64,000 nt of DNA, from positions 1-64,000 of the forward strand of contig CANNKG010000005.1 in the NCBI GenBank assembly GCA_947505105.1. Direction: 5' to 3'. Within the stretch, counting starts at the first letter, position 1. The number at the start of each line of letters is the position of its first letter. Made by a program: the position numbers and the translations under genes. This DNA is from Methylococcaceae bacterium (GTDB taxonomy: Bacteria; Pseudomonadota; Gammaproteobacteria; Methylococcales; Methylomonadaceae). The notes under the pieces were generated by a model. The model saw only the letters and a program-made list of their open reading frames with translations. It was not told where the DNA came from and did no database searches. Below are positions 1-9,251 of this stretch, one piece after another.

Positions 1-2
1 AG

Positions 3-116
3 GCTCGCCATAATGACGTGGAAATGTGGGAAAAAGATAACATTCCTTACACTGTTCGAAAAAAACGCCAAGCTTTTTTCAACAATATTGCAAGCCAAAA
101 ATCGGGAGTAAAATAA
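3..116 (+). CDS. C-terminal fragment of an unidentified protein (cut by window start)
   Basis: An open frame enters from the left edge and ends at a TAA at 114-116, giving 37 residues that end in SQKSGVK. The fragment is rich in charged and aromatic residues (VEMWEKDN, RKKRQAFF). I cannot assign a family. The sequence just after the stop, around 117-140, reads tgggacagagggacttattt, which resembles text I recall at the ends of transposase-associated repeats, so a mobile-element gene is possible but unproven. Another frame is also open to about position 112, so even the choice of frame is tentative. Confidence 0.3.
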   Translation, partial: ARHNDVEMWEKDNIPYTVRKKRQAFFNNIASQKSGVK

Positions 117-212
117 CTGGGACAGAGGGACTTATTTCGACAGCCTACATCCACCCTCGGATTTTTGAACATACTCAAGATTGAGGTAAGCATTATCCGG
201 ATAGGGTCTCGG

Positions 213-1304
213 ATGATAGGGATTGGCTCCCTAATACCGTTAGCTATTTTCCTACCCATCGTTTTGCTATTGGCCGCCTGCTCCGAGACGAAGCCAGTTG
301 ATCCTCCGCCGCGCCCGGTCAGAGTCACAGCGGTCGAATACCGGCAAACGGCAGTCACCACTCATTATTCAGGCGAAATCAAGGCTCATCATGAAAGCCC
401 TTTGGCATTCCAGGTTGGTGGCAAACTCCTGCAACGACTGGTTGATATTGGTATGGTCGTCGAGCGTGGCAAATTGCTGGCGACGCTAGACCAAGCTGAC
501 GTCAAACTTGACGAAGCAGGCGCTACGGCACAACTGGCGGCGGCGCAGGCCGAGTTGGACTTGGCCCGCAAGGATTTAAACCATCTGATGAATCTGCAGC
601 AAAAAGATCTCGCCAGTCAAGCGGCCCTAGAGAAACGCAAGGATCAGGTCAAAAACGCCGAAGCCCGCGTCGCGGTAGCCAAGGCTACGCAAGGCAGCTA
701 TGCGCGAAAATCAGCTTATGCAGAGCTCAGAGCCGATCACGCGGGCGTGATTACCGCAGTTGATGCTGAACCTGGACAAGTCGTCGCCGCCGGGCAGGCC
801 ATCGTCCGTTTGGCTCGAACCACAGAGATGGAAGTGGTGACCAACGTACCTGAAAATCGCTTACAGGATTTGAAGTCCGCCAGTTCGATCAAGGTTAATC
901 TATGGGCCAATCCGGAACGATTTTATAACGGCAAATTACGGGAAATCTCACCCGGCGTTGACGAAGTATTGCGCACCTATACCGTCAAAGTTTCCATGCC
1001 GGAGGCTGATGATTCCGTCAATTTGGGTATGACCGCAACGGTACACATTCAAAAAACCGAGCGCCAACCGGTCGCTTACGTGATGTTAACGGCTTTGACC
1101 GAGCTTGATGGCAAGCCCTCGGTTTGGGTATTCAATAATCATAACCAAACCGTCCAGCCAAGGGCGGTTACGATCGATGGCTACGACGATCAGAACGCCA
1201 AAATCCTCAGCGGCGTGAATCAGGGTGAACTCATTGTCACTGCAGGCGTTCACAAACTAGTTACCGGGCAAAAAGTCAGACTATTGGAGAGCAGCCATGA
1301 TTAA
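213..1304 (+). CDS. RND efflux periplasmic adaptor lipoprotein (HlyD/AcrA family)
   Basis: This is the membrane-fusion subunit that links an inner-membrane RND pump to an outer-membrane channel. The ATG at 213 gives a 363-residue protein with a lipoprotein signal: a hydrophobic stretch ending in LLLAAC, so Cys23 is the likely lipidation site. An upstream TTG at 165 would only add residues before the signal, so I prefer 213. After the signal come the biotinyl-lipoyl-like half-motif (FQVGGKLLQRLVDIG), a long alpha-helical hairpin rich in Ala, Glu and Lys (about residues 90-165), the second half-motif (AGVITAVDAEPGQVV) and a beta-barrel domain. The stop overlaps the pump start by 8 nt, so the two are co-translated. 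Substrates cannot be told from sequence. Confidence 0.9.
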   Translation: MIGIGSLIPLAIFLPIVLLLAACSETKPVDPPPRPVRVTAVEYRQTAVTTHYSGEIKAHHESPLAFQVGGKLLQRLVDIGMVVERGKLLATLDQADVKLDEAGATAQLAAAQAELDLARKDLNHLMNLQQKDLASQAALEKRKDQVKNAEARVAVAKATQGSYARKSAYAELRADHAGVITAVDAEPGQVVAAGQAIVRLARTTEMEVVTNVPENRLQDLKSASSIKVNLWANPERFYNGKLREISPGVDEVLRTYTVKVSMPEADDSVNLGMTATVHIQKTERQPVAYVMLTALTELDGKPSVWVFNNHNQTVQPRAVTIDGYDDQNAKILSGVNQGELIVTAGVHKLVTGQKVRLLESSHD

Positions 1305-4300
1305 GGTAAACCTCTCCGATTGGGCCTTACGCCACCCATCTTTCATCGGCTATCTTCTGGTCGTGATTATGTTGGCCGGGTTGATGGCTTATCTAACGCT
1401 AAGCCGAGCAGAAGATCCCGATTTCACAATCAAGACCATGATCGTTCGCGCCGAATGGCCGGGTGCGACAGCGCACGAAATGGAACAGCAAGTCACCGAT
1501 CGCCTGGAAAAGAAATTGCAGGAGACGCCATGGCTAGATTACGTGCAAAGCTATTCTGAACCGGGCAAAAGCTTTATCTTTGTCAATCTTAAAGATTACG
1601 CTCCCAACTCTGCGGTGCCCTATGCCTGGTATCAGGTGCGCAAGAAATTGAACGATATCCGCCATACCCTGCCGGAAGGCGTGCGCGGGCCTTCTTATAA
1701 CGATGAATTCGGCGATACTTACGGTACGATTTACGCCTTCACCTCTGACGGCTTTACCCATGCCGAACTGAAAGACGCCGTCGACGACGTGCGTCAGGAA
1801 TTATTACTTATCCCTGACGTCGCCAAGGTCGATTTGATCGGCGTACAACAGGAAAAAATCTACGTTGAGGTATCGCATCGCAAGCTCGCCACTTTGGGCA
1901 TGGATCCGATGATTATCGCCCAAACCTTGCGCCAGCAAAACAGCATGAATCCCTCCGGCAGTATAGAAACCACCAGCGATAAGCTATACATGCGGGTCAG
2001 CGGCGATTTAAAGTCGGTGGACGCCATTAAAGAAATCGGCATCGAAGCCAACGGCCGCCAGTTTCGCTTGGGCGACATCGCCCGCGTCTATCGCGGATAC
2101 GCCGAGCCGATGACGCCGAAATTTCGTTATCGAGGTGAGGATGCAATCGGTCTGGCAGTATCGATGACCAAGGGCGGCGACATCTTGAAATTGGGTGAGC
2201 AGCTGTCGACTCAGCTCGCCAAACTATCGGCGAACCTGCCGGTCGGCATAGACGTGCATCAGGTGTCGGATCAGCCACGCGTTGTTAAGCGCTCGATCCA
2301 CGAATTCATGAACAGTCTAGGCGAAGCCGTCGTGATCGTTTTGGCGGTTAGTTTTCTGTCTTTGGGTTGGCGCACCGGCTTGGTGGTGGCCTTATCCATT
2401 CCGTTGGTGTTGGCTTTAACCTTTTTAGTCATGAAGCTGCTCGGCATAGATCTGCAACGTATCTCACTCGGCGCATTGATCATCGCCTTGGGCCTTCTGG
2501 TCGACGACGCCATCATTTCGGTGGAAATGATGGTGGTAAAAATGGAGCAGGGTTGGGATCGTATCAAGGCTGCGACCTTTGCTTACACTTCTACGGCCTT
2601 TCCAATGCTGACCGGTACTTTAGTAACAGCCGCGGCTTTCACGCCGGTGGGTTTTGCCAAATCTTCAGCCGGTGAATACTGTTTTACAATCTTCGCTGTG
2701 GTAACAATCGCTTTGCTGGCTTCATGGTTGGTGGCGGTAATTTTTACGCCTTATATCGGCTATCTGCTGTTACCGGACCTGAAGGTTAAAAGCATACACG
2801 ACGAAAGCGAGGTTTATAGCCGAGGCATCTATCCCCTATTTCGGCGTTTGATGACAAGCTGTTTGCACCGGCGACAACTGGTACTGGCCGCAACCGCCTT
2901 GTTATTTGCGGTATCGATAGGCGCGTTTAGCCTAGTCGAACGGCAATTCTTTCCGTTTTCCGATAGGCCGGAAGTATTAATCGACCTCTGGTTGCCGCAA
3001 GGCACGTCAATACTGGCTACCGAAAAGGAAGTCCTGAAAGCAGAGGCATTTTTAAAGGACGATCCCGACATTATCAACTTCGTCAGTTACGTCGGCGCCG
3101 GCTCACCAAGGTTTTATCTACCCTTGGATCAGCAGCTTGATCACGACAATTTTGCCCAGATCGTAGTCTTAACCAAGGATTTGATGGCGCGAGAACGACT
3201 GATCGCCCGCTTGCGCACTAAATTCGACAACGGCTTTACCTTGTTGCGCGTCCGGCTAAACCGGCTAGAAAATGGCCCGCCGGTTGGCTTTGCGGTGCAA
3301 TTTAGAGTCTCAGGCCGCGACATTGCCAAAACCCGGCAAATTGCCGAACAGGTCGCCGAAGTGATGCGCACTAACCCTCATGTTCTTGACGTCCACTTAG
3401 ACTGGGGCGAACCGAGCAAGGTAGTGAAACTGGATGTGGATCAGGATAAAGCACGCGTATTAGGCGTCAGTTCCCAGGACATTTCCACGGTATTAAACAC
3501 CATGTTGTCGGGTTTTGGCATCACTGATTACCGCGAACGCAATAAGCTGATCGAGGTTTTGGGGCGAGCCGAACCCATGGAACGTAATAATCCGGCTTTG
3601 ATCGAGGAGATCAATGTTCATACGCGTACCGGCAAAGCGGTCCCCTTAGGACAATTGGTGCGCAGCAATTTCAGTTTTGAGGAAGGGATCATCTGGCGCC
3701 GAAACCGATTTCCAACCTTTACAGTACGCAGCGACATCCGTGAGGACACCCAGGCGCCGCAAGTGACCGCACAAATCGAACCCTTACTGGAACCTTTGCG
3801 CGCCAAGTTGCCGGACGGGTACCGCATCGAATTGGGAGGCGCGGTCGAGAGCAGCCAGAAAGCCGAGGCCTCGATCAACGCCGTGATGCCAGTGATGCTG
3901 CTCAGCTTGGTGACCCTGTTGATGATACAACTGCAAAGCGTCAAACGCACGGCGATGGTCTTACTCACCGCACCCCTGGGGATGATTGGCGTGACCCTGT
4001 TTTTATTGATTTTCCATGTCCCCTTCGGCTTCGTCGCCACATTGGGCGTGATCGCCTTGGCCGGTATGATCATGCGCAATTCGGTAATCCTGGTCGATCA
4101 AATAGAACAAGATATCGCCGCCGGGATCAGACCGTGGGATGCGGTCATCGAAGCCGCAGTTCGGCGCTTGCGGCCAATCCTGCTAACCGCCGCAGCCGCT
4201 ATTTTAGCGATGATACCTTTGACCACTAGTGTGTTCTGGGGGCCGATGGCGATTGCTATCATGGGAGGACTTTTGGTAGCGACGGTATTGACCATGCTGT

Positions 4301-4347
4301 TCCTGCCCGCCTTGTACGCGACGTGGTTTAGAATCAAGGAGGAGTAG
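1297..4347 (+). CDS. RND efflux pump, AcrB/HAE-1 type inner-membrane transporter
   Basis: This 1016-residue protein is a proton-driven RND permease, the energy-using part of a tripartite efflux system. It has the usual layout: one N-terminal membrane helix, a periplasmic porter domain, a block of membrane helices, a second periplasmic domain and a second membrane block. The proton-relay acidic pair is visible in the fourth helix (GLLVDDAIISVEMM). The length fits the family (about 1000-1050). The sequence looks closer to shorter HAE-1 pumps such as TriC- or VexF-like proteins than to E. coli AcrB, but that is an impression, not a tree. It sits between the adaptor (8-nt overlap) and the outer-membrane factor, which starts on the base after its stop. 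Confidence 0.93.
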   Translation: MIKVNLSDWALRHPSFIGYLLVVIMLAGLMAYLTLSRAEDPDFTIKTMIVRAEWPGATAHEMEQQVTDRLEKKLQETPWLDYVQSYSEPGKSFIFVNLKDYAPNSAVPYAWYQVRKKLNDIRHTLPEGVRGPSYNDEFGDTYGTIYAFTSDGFTHAELKDAVDDVRQELLLIPDVAKVDLIGVQQEKIYVEVSHRKLATLGMDPMIIAQTLRQQNSMNPSGSIETTSDKLYMRVSGDLKSVDAIKEIGIEANGRQFRLGDIARVYRGYAEPMTPKFRYRGEDAIGLAVSMTKGGDILKLGEQLSTQLAKLSANLPVGIDVHQVSDQPRVVKRSIHEFMNSLGEAVVIVLAVSFLSLGWRTGLVVALSIPLVLALTFLVMKLLGIDLQRISLGALIIALGLLVDDAIISVEMMVVKMEQGWDRIKAATFAYTSTAFPMLTGTLVTAAAFTPVGFAKSSAGEYCFTIFAVVTIALLASWLVAVIFTPYIGYLLLPDLKVKSIHDESEVYSRGIYPLFRRLMTSCLHRRQLVLAATALLFAVSIGAFSLVERQFFPFSDRPEVLIDLWLPQGTSILATEKEVLKAEAFLKDDPDIINFVSYVGAGSPRFYLPLDQQLDHDNFAQIVVLTKDLMARERLIARLRTKFDNGFTLLRVRLNRLENGPPVGFAVQFRVSGRDIAKTRQIAEQVAEVMRTNPHVLDVHLDWGEPSKVVKLDVDQDKARVLGVSSQDISTVLNTMLSGFGITDYRERNKLIEVLGRAEPMERNNPALIEEINVHTRTGKAVPLGQLVRSNFSFEEGIIWRRNRFPTFTVRSDIREDTQAPQVTAQIEPLLEPLRAKLPDGYRIELGGAVESSQKAEASINAVMPVMLLSLVTLLMIQLQSVKRTAMVLLTAPLGMIGVTLFLLIFHVPFGFVATLGVIALAGMIMRNSVILVDQIEQDIAAGIRPWDAVIEAAVRRLRPILLTAAAAILAMIPLTTSVFWGPMAIAIMGGLLVATVLTMLFLPALYATWFRIKEE

Positions 4348-5817
4348 ATGATTCAGTTATCCCATATCAAAGCCTTTTTAAGCACTTCAAACTTAATTTT
4401 GATAACAGCTTGCACGGTAGGTCCAGACTACGTTAAACCTGAACTGACTTTGCCGAAAAACTGGTCGGAAAGCAACGCTGTTTCAACCCACTCCGCCAAA
4501 TTGACGCAATGGTGGCGAGGCTTTAACGACACTACCTTAAACCTGTTGATCGAACGGGCTCTCCAAGGCAATCTCGATCTCAAAGCTGCCGGTCAGCGCA
4601 TCCAGGCGGCCAGAGCCCAGCGCGATGCGACCGACGCCGAGCGGTGGCCGAGCGTTAACGCTTCGAGCGCCTACCAACGTCAGCGCATTAGCCCCAATGC
4701 CTTGCTAGGCCTCATGGGCTCCTTGCAAAACGGCGCCGGACAGTCGACAGCCTTAGGCCCTATCGGTACACCGTTCAATTTATTTCAAGCCGGTTTCGAT
4801 AGTAGTTGGGAGCTGGATTTGTTCGGCGGTATCCGCCGAAAGCAGGAAGCAGCCGAGGCCAATGCCGAAGCCATCGCCGAAAGCGAACACGATATCAGAG
4901 TCAGCCTTAGCGCTGAAATCGCGCGGGCTTATCTGGAATTGAAAATGCTACAGTGCCGTCTGGAAATCGCCGAAGACAATCTTCACAACCAGCGCGAAAT
5001 CCTGCGCTTGGCCGAAGCCAGCTATGAGGAAGGCTTAGCGACGGCTCTCGACGTTCAGCGGGCCAAAGCGGAATTGGCAACCATTGCCAGCGCCGTTGCA
5101 CCTATTTCCGCGCAAATCAAAAACCATCGTCATGCCTTGGCGCTATTGTCAGGTTTACCACCAACGGGTTTAGACGCCGAATTGACCAAACTGAGTGCAT
5201 CCATTCCGCTACCGCCAACAATCGCCCCTGGCTTGCCGTCAGATATCCTGAGGCAGCGGCCCGATATTCGTCAAGCCGAACGGGTGGTTGCCGCGGCAAA
5301 CGCATCAATTGGTGCAGCGGTAGCGGAGTTGTTCCCAAAATTGTCCCTGACCGGCTCCGCCGGATTCCAAAGCCAGGATCTTAGTAACTTCACTAATTTA
5401 TCCAGCGGTTTCTACGGCTTCGGTCCACGTCTATCGCTGCCTATCTTCCAGGCCGGAAGGTTAATGGCTAACGTCGACGCACAGGAAGCTCGCCACCGAG
5501 AAGCCTTGGCAGCCTACGAAAAATCGGTACTAACCGCGCTTAAAGAAGTCGAAGACAACTTAGCAAATTTGCAAGGCGAACATAATCGCCAGCAAAGCTT
5601 GGAAATAGCCGAACTCACGGCTCGTAAAGCCACCAACACCGCCGAGGTCTATTACACCGAAGGTGAAAGCGATCTGCAAAGCGTATTAGACAGCAAGAGG
5701 ATCTGGCATCAGACTCGCGAACAACTGGTGCAAAGCCAGTTGAACTGGGCGGTTGGACATGTGGCGTTGTTCAAGGCTATTGGTGGGGACAATATTGCTC
5801 GCAACAACACAAAGTAA
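4348..5817 (+). CDS. Outer-membrane efflux factor lipoprotein (NodT/OprM type)
   Basis: This protein of 489 residues is the TolC-like channel of the efflux operon. The N-terminus has a short hydrophobic stretch ending in LITAC, making Cys22 the probable lipidated residue, followed by TVGPDYVKPE, which is typical of the NodT subfamily. Two repeated OEP domains follow, with long Ala/Glu/Gln-rich helices (AAGQRIQAARAQRDA; VEDNLANLQGEHNRQQ) and the signature LPSDILRQRPDIRQAE in the middle. The start codon follows the pump stop directly, with aaggagg upstream inside the pump gene as ribosome-binding site. This completes a full adaptor-pump-channel set in one transcript. Confidence 0.93.
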   Translation: MIQLSHIKAFLSTSNLILITACTVGPDYVKPELTLPKNWSESNAVSTHSAKLTQWWRGFNDTTLNLLIERALQGNLDLKAAGQRIQAARAQRDATDAERWPSVNASSAYQRQRISPNALLGLMGSLQNGAGQSTALGPIGTPFNLFQAGFDSSWELDLFGGIRRKQEAAEANAEAIAESEHDIRVSLSAEIARAYLELKMLQCRLEIAEDNLHNQREILRLAEASYEEGLATALDVQRAKAELATIASAVAPISAQIKNHRHALALLSGLPPTGLDAELTKLSASIPLPPTIAPGLPSDILRQRPDIRQAERVVAAANASIGAAVAELFPKLSLTGSAGFQSQDLSNFTNLSSGFYGFGPRLSLPIFQAGRLMANVDAQEARHREALAAYEKSVLTALKEVEDNLANLQGEHNRQQSLEIAELTARKATNTAEVYYTEGESDLQSVLDSKRIWHQTREQLVQSQLNWAVGHVALFKAIGGDNIARNNTK

Positions 5818-6067
5818 CTCACAACCAAATTGGATAGCTTCAAATATCGCAAATATAACACTATAATTTTTTTGAACTAATCGACAAAAAAAATACAATT
5901 GTGTGATGTTAATCATACTATTTATAAGCGCAAGACCTTCAATTAATTCGGAATAACTTCATAATATAGTAATCTTTCGTTTAAAAGAATTTATAGAATC
6001 ACAGTGAAAATTACTTTTTTGACACCTATAAGTTCTATATATTTTTAACTCTCAAATGGAATGTATT
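5818..6067. other. AT-rich intergenic region between efflux operon and protease
   Basis: About 250 bases of AT-rich sequence with no ORF worth calling. It must hold the promoter of the protease gene. I see no convincing terminator hairpin for the efflux operon. Confidence 0.5.
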
Positions 6068-8599
6068 ATGAAATCCGTTCAGGTCATTTTTGTTAGTCTT
6101 ATTTATATAATCCTAACCAGCACCCCATTAACGTCGATAGCGGCGTCAAATAAATCAAAACCGATTTCGGAAAATATAGAGACCAAAACAAATGCTAATG
6201 AAACGATTGAAGCCTTAGTCGTTTTGGATGATACCGCTGAAGCAGCTGCCGACCAAGGCAAACCGAAACTCGATAAAGCCGGAAAAGCCGAATACAGCCA
6301 GAGAATGAGCGATCGAAAAACCCGACTCGACGGGCTAAAAAATCGACTCAAACAGGATGTAGCAGATGCAAACCTAGAAGTGCTTCAAGATTACTCGGCA
6401 TTACCGGTTATGCATGTGCGAGTCAAATCCAAATCAGCACTTGATAAACTGATTGGACACAACAAAATCCGTGCAATCGAAGAGAACAAAGCAAATAAAC
6501 ATTACTTATTACAAAGTTTACCGTTAATCAATCAACCGCTTGCAGTGCAAGCAGGATATGGCGGCCAAGGAACCACTATTGCGGTGCTCGATACCGGCGT
6601 GAATTATACCAATAGCGCTTTTGGCACTTGTACAGCTCCCAATAGTGCAGGTTGTAAAGTCGTATACGCCCAAGATTTTGCGCTACCCGATGATATCCAA
6701 TTGGATGTTGCTCCTTTTCACGGCACCAATGTCGCCGGCATAGCGTTAGGTGTTGCACCACAAGCAAAAATTGCCGCGTTAGATGTTTTTCGTGCGGACG
6801 GTTTTGCTTATAACAGCGACATTATCGCTGCTATAAACTGGGCAATTACTAATAAAGCGACTTATAACATTGCCTCGATCAATATGAGCTTAGGTGGTGG
6901 GCAATATTTTAGTCCGGTCGCACCAACCGATTCATGGGGGCTTGCGATAAAAAATGCCGTGAGTGCCGGTATTATGGTTGTTGCGGCTTCCGGTAATGAA
7001 AGTTTAAAAAACTCTATGGGACTCCCGGCCGCTTATTCCAATGTCGTTTCAGTCGGTGCCGTTTATGATGCAACGCTTGGATTGCTCGATTGGGGCAATG
7101 GCTGTATCGACGATTCAGCAGCGGATAAGGTGACCTGTTGGTCGAATAGCGCGTCATTTCTGACCCTGCTAGCGCCAGGCTCGCAAATAAGCGCAGCAGG
7201 GATTAATATGAACGGCACATCCCAAGCGACACCTCATGTGGCAGGCGCTGCAGCGGTATTGCGTGCAGCCTTTCCAAATGAAACCGTCGATCAACTGATT
7301 ATTCGTCTGCAACAAGGCAAAAACGTCACCGATCCGCGTAATAGCATTACTAAACCACGGATCGATTTGGTGAATTCGCTGAATCTTAATTTGTCCGCTC
7401 AAAAAATCCTGACCACCAGTGTTGCACCGATTGATGGCGGCAGTATTGCCCCTGCTTCAGGCGCCTATGCAGCCAACACGGCCGTTACGTTGACTGCGAC
7501 TCCTAATCCTGGTTATGTATTTTCAAACTGGTCAGGAAATTGTACAGGTACGGGACCTTGTAATTTGACTATGGATGCCAATAAGTCCGTTTCAGCGACG
7601 TTTAGTCCAATTACCATTGCACTCACCAATAATCAAATTGTGAGTAATTTGTCGGCTTCGACCGGTAGCCTTAAATACTTCTCAATTGACGTCCCTACAG
7701 GCACCAGTAGTTTTACAGTCAACGTTTCTAGTGGTAGCGGTGATGTGGATTTGTATGTGCTTCGAGGTAGTTTACCAAGCTTGAGTACTTTTGAATGTCG
7801 ACCATATGCGACCGGCAACAACGAAAGCTGCACCTATACCAATCCTATTGCCGGTAAATATTACATTATGCTGAATGCTTACAGCACCTACAGCGGTGTT
7901 AGTCTTCAAGCAAGTAGTGTCGTTGCCGTGCAAACCCTACAATTGGGTGCCGCCAGTTACAGCGTCTCTGAAGCAGGCACAAGTATTACGATTCCGGTTA
8001 CACGTTCGGGCGGAAGCACCGGCAGCGTCTCCGTCCAATATGCTACCGCTAATGGCACCGCTTTATCCGGTTCTGATTTTACCGCTAAAACCGGAACGCT
8101 AAGTTTCGCTGCCGGCGTAACTACCGGGAATATCGTAATACCTATCCTAAACGATACGGTGCTGGAGGCAAATGAAAGCTTTTCAGTTATTCTCGCTACC
8201 CCTGTAAATGCCTCACTTGGCTCAACTAAAACTGCAACGGTGACTATTCTCGACGATGACACTCAAATCGGTTTTGTCGCTAGCTCGGCTTCGGTCAAAG
8301 AAGCGAGCGGTGCAAGTGTGACACTATCGGTCAATCGAACTGGCAACATTAACAAGGCAACCAGCGTCAACTTTTCTACCGCTAATGGAACTGCTTTATC
8401 CAGTAGTGACTATACGGCTAAATCAGGAAAGTTAAGTTGGGTAGCCGGAGATACCGCTGCCAAGACCATTACGGTCAGCTTAGTGAACAACAGCATTAAA
8501 GAAGCCCTGGAGAGTTTTGTAATCAACCTTAGCTCTCCGTCCGGAGCAACACTCGGGACGAATAAGACCGCTACCATCCAGATAACGGATGATGATTAA
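6068..8599 (+). CDS. Secreted subtilisin-like (S8) serine protease with InlB-like, PPC and two Calx-beta domains
   Basis: This 843-residue protein is a Sec-exported serine endopeptidase. The ATG at 6068 follows a GGA at a good distance and directly starts a signal peptide (hydrophobic core VIFVSLIYIILT, cleavage near SIAA), so I prefer it to the ATG at 6056. A region at about residues 45-130 looks like an inhibitor-I9 propeptide. The S8 triad is intact: Asp175 in VLDTGV, His218 in HGTNVAG, and Ser385 in NGTSQATPHVAG. After the catalytic domain come a divergent InlB-type repeat (GYVFSNWSGNCTGTGPC), a pre-peptidase C-terminal domain (DVDLYVLRGS) and two Calx-beta repeats ending in TVTILDDD and TIQITDDD, which are likely calcium-binding. 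The protein ends right after the last acidic motif. No autotransporter or sorting domain is visible, so release or surface attachment by another route is likely. Confidence 0.92.
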   Translation: MKSVQVIFVSLIYIILTSTPLTSIAASNKSKPISENIETKTNANETIEALVVLDDTAEAAADQGKPKLDKAGKAEYSQRMSDRKTRLDGLKNRLKQDVADANLEVLQDYSALPVMHVRVKSKSALDKLIGHNKIRAIEENKANKHYLLQSLPLINQPLAVQAGYGGQGTTIAVLDTGVNYTNSAFGTCTAPNSAGCKVVYAQDFALPDDIQLDVAPFHGTNVAGIALGVAPQAKIAALDVFRADGFAYNSDIIAAINWAITNKATYNIASINMSLGGGQYFSPVAPTDSWGLAIKNAVSAGIMVVAASGNESLKNSMGLPAAYSNVVSVGAVYDATLGLLDWGNGCIDDSAADKVTCWSNSASFLTLLAPGSQISAAGINMNGTSQATPHVAGAAAVLRAAFPNETVDQLIIRLQQGKNVTDPRNSITKPRIDLVNSLNLNLSAQKILTTSVAPIDGGSIAPASGAYAANTAVTLTATPNPGYVFSNWSGNCTGTGPCNLTMDANKSVSATFSPITIALTNNQIVSNLSASTGSLKYFSIDVPTGTSSFTVNVSSGSGDVDLYVLRGSLPSLSTFECRPYATGNNESCTYTNPIAGKYYIMLNAYSTYSGVSLQASSVVAVQTLQLGAASYSVSEAGTSITIPVTRSGGSTGSVSVQYATANGTALSGSDFTAKTGTLSFAAGVTTGNIVIPILNDTVLEANESFSVILATPVNASLGSTKTATVTILDDDTQIGFVASSASVKEASGASVTLSVNRTGNINKATSVNFSTANGTALSSSDYTAKSGKLSWVAGDTAAKTITVSLVNNSIKEALESFVINLSSPSGATLGTNKTATIQITDDD

Positions 8600-8718
8600 T
8601 TTGATGCGGGTTGAAATTTGACCAAAAAAGCATTGTAAATGGAAGTTGTAGTTTGGCAAACATAGATGACTGAGTACGAGTACATGATATTGCAAAATGT
8701 GCAGTACTCTTTAATCCG

Positions 8719-8747
8719 GGCGTACTTTTGAATTGCAAAAGTACGCC
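8719..8747 (+). terminator. Strong hairpin downstream of the protease gene
   Basis: The arms ggcgtacttttg and caaaagtacgcc form a perfect 12-bp stem with a 5-nt loop, about 120 bases after the protease stop. It is followed by a moderately T-rich stretch rather than a clean T run, so it may be an imperfect terminator or simply a stable 3' end. Confidence 0.5.
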
Positions 8748-8899
8748 ACTCTTATCGTTTTAGTTCATCATCAGGCTTTAATTGCTTAATCTGCTGAAAT
8801 AGCCTGCCAATTCTAATACACAGATATCGTTGATGCTTTGTAAGCTCCCAATTTACCCTCACCTACCAAGCAGAAACCCCCACTTTTTCTCTTGGCGGA

Positions 8900-9027
8900 T
8901 TCAACCTAAAAGAGCAATTGAGGCCTTAAAATTCCGTTCGCCCTGAGTTTATCGCAGGGTTGAACGGGATTTTAAGGGCTCAGCACGAACGGTTTTCTAT
9001 GCGTTTAACGGCGTTTTTTAGGTTCAA
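8900..9027. repeat. Nested palindromic element (MITE/REP-like)
   Basis: Outer arms at 8900-8911 and 9016-9027 match as an inverted repeat in 11 of 12 bases (ttcaacctaaaa against ttgaacctaaaa). Inside lies a long hairpin at 8924-8977, whose arms of 22 and 23 bases (from ccttaaaattccgttcgccc to the complement of gggttgaacgggattttaagg) pair with only a few mismatches around a 9-nt loop. A third motif ctcagcacgaacgg (8979-8992) is a near inverted copy of ccgttcgccctgag. No ORF is present and I could not see a target-site duplication. Confidence 0.6.
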
Positions 9028-9251
9028 CAATACATCTCCTAATTAGAGTATAGGGATCATCCTGAGCTCAAAAATAAAATAAATATATTAGATTCTGCTA
9101 TTCTTAATGGATATATTCAATACCATATTTGTCATTCCGGCTACCCTTGGGGGCATAAATCGATTGCCAAACCGTGAAGATAGCAAGCTCCCCTCAAATA
9201 ATAACTTGATTGGTTTAGTCGAAATTTCGTTTTATAAATCAGGTGGAAATT
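9028..9251. other. Intergenic region upstream of the chemoreceptor
   Basis: About 220 bases with no supportable gene. An 85-codon frame at 9107-9364 overlaps the chemoreceptor start and has no recognisable features. The receptor promoter presumably lies here. The ribosome-binding site aggtgg is at 9241-9246. Confidence 0.5.

Noticed and set aside
3618-4079. 153-codon antisense frame over the RND pump gene
   Set aside because: It is a shadow of the pump gene, with low-complexity basic sequence typical of such frames.
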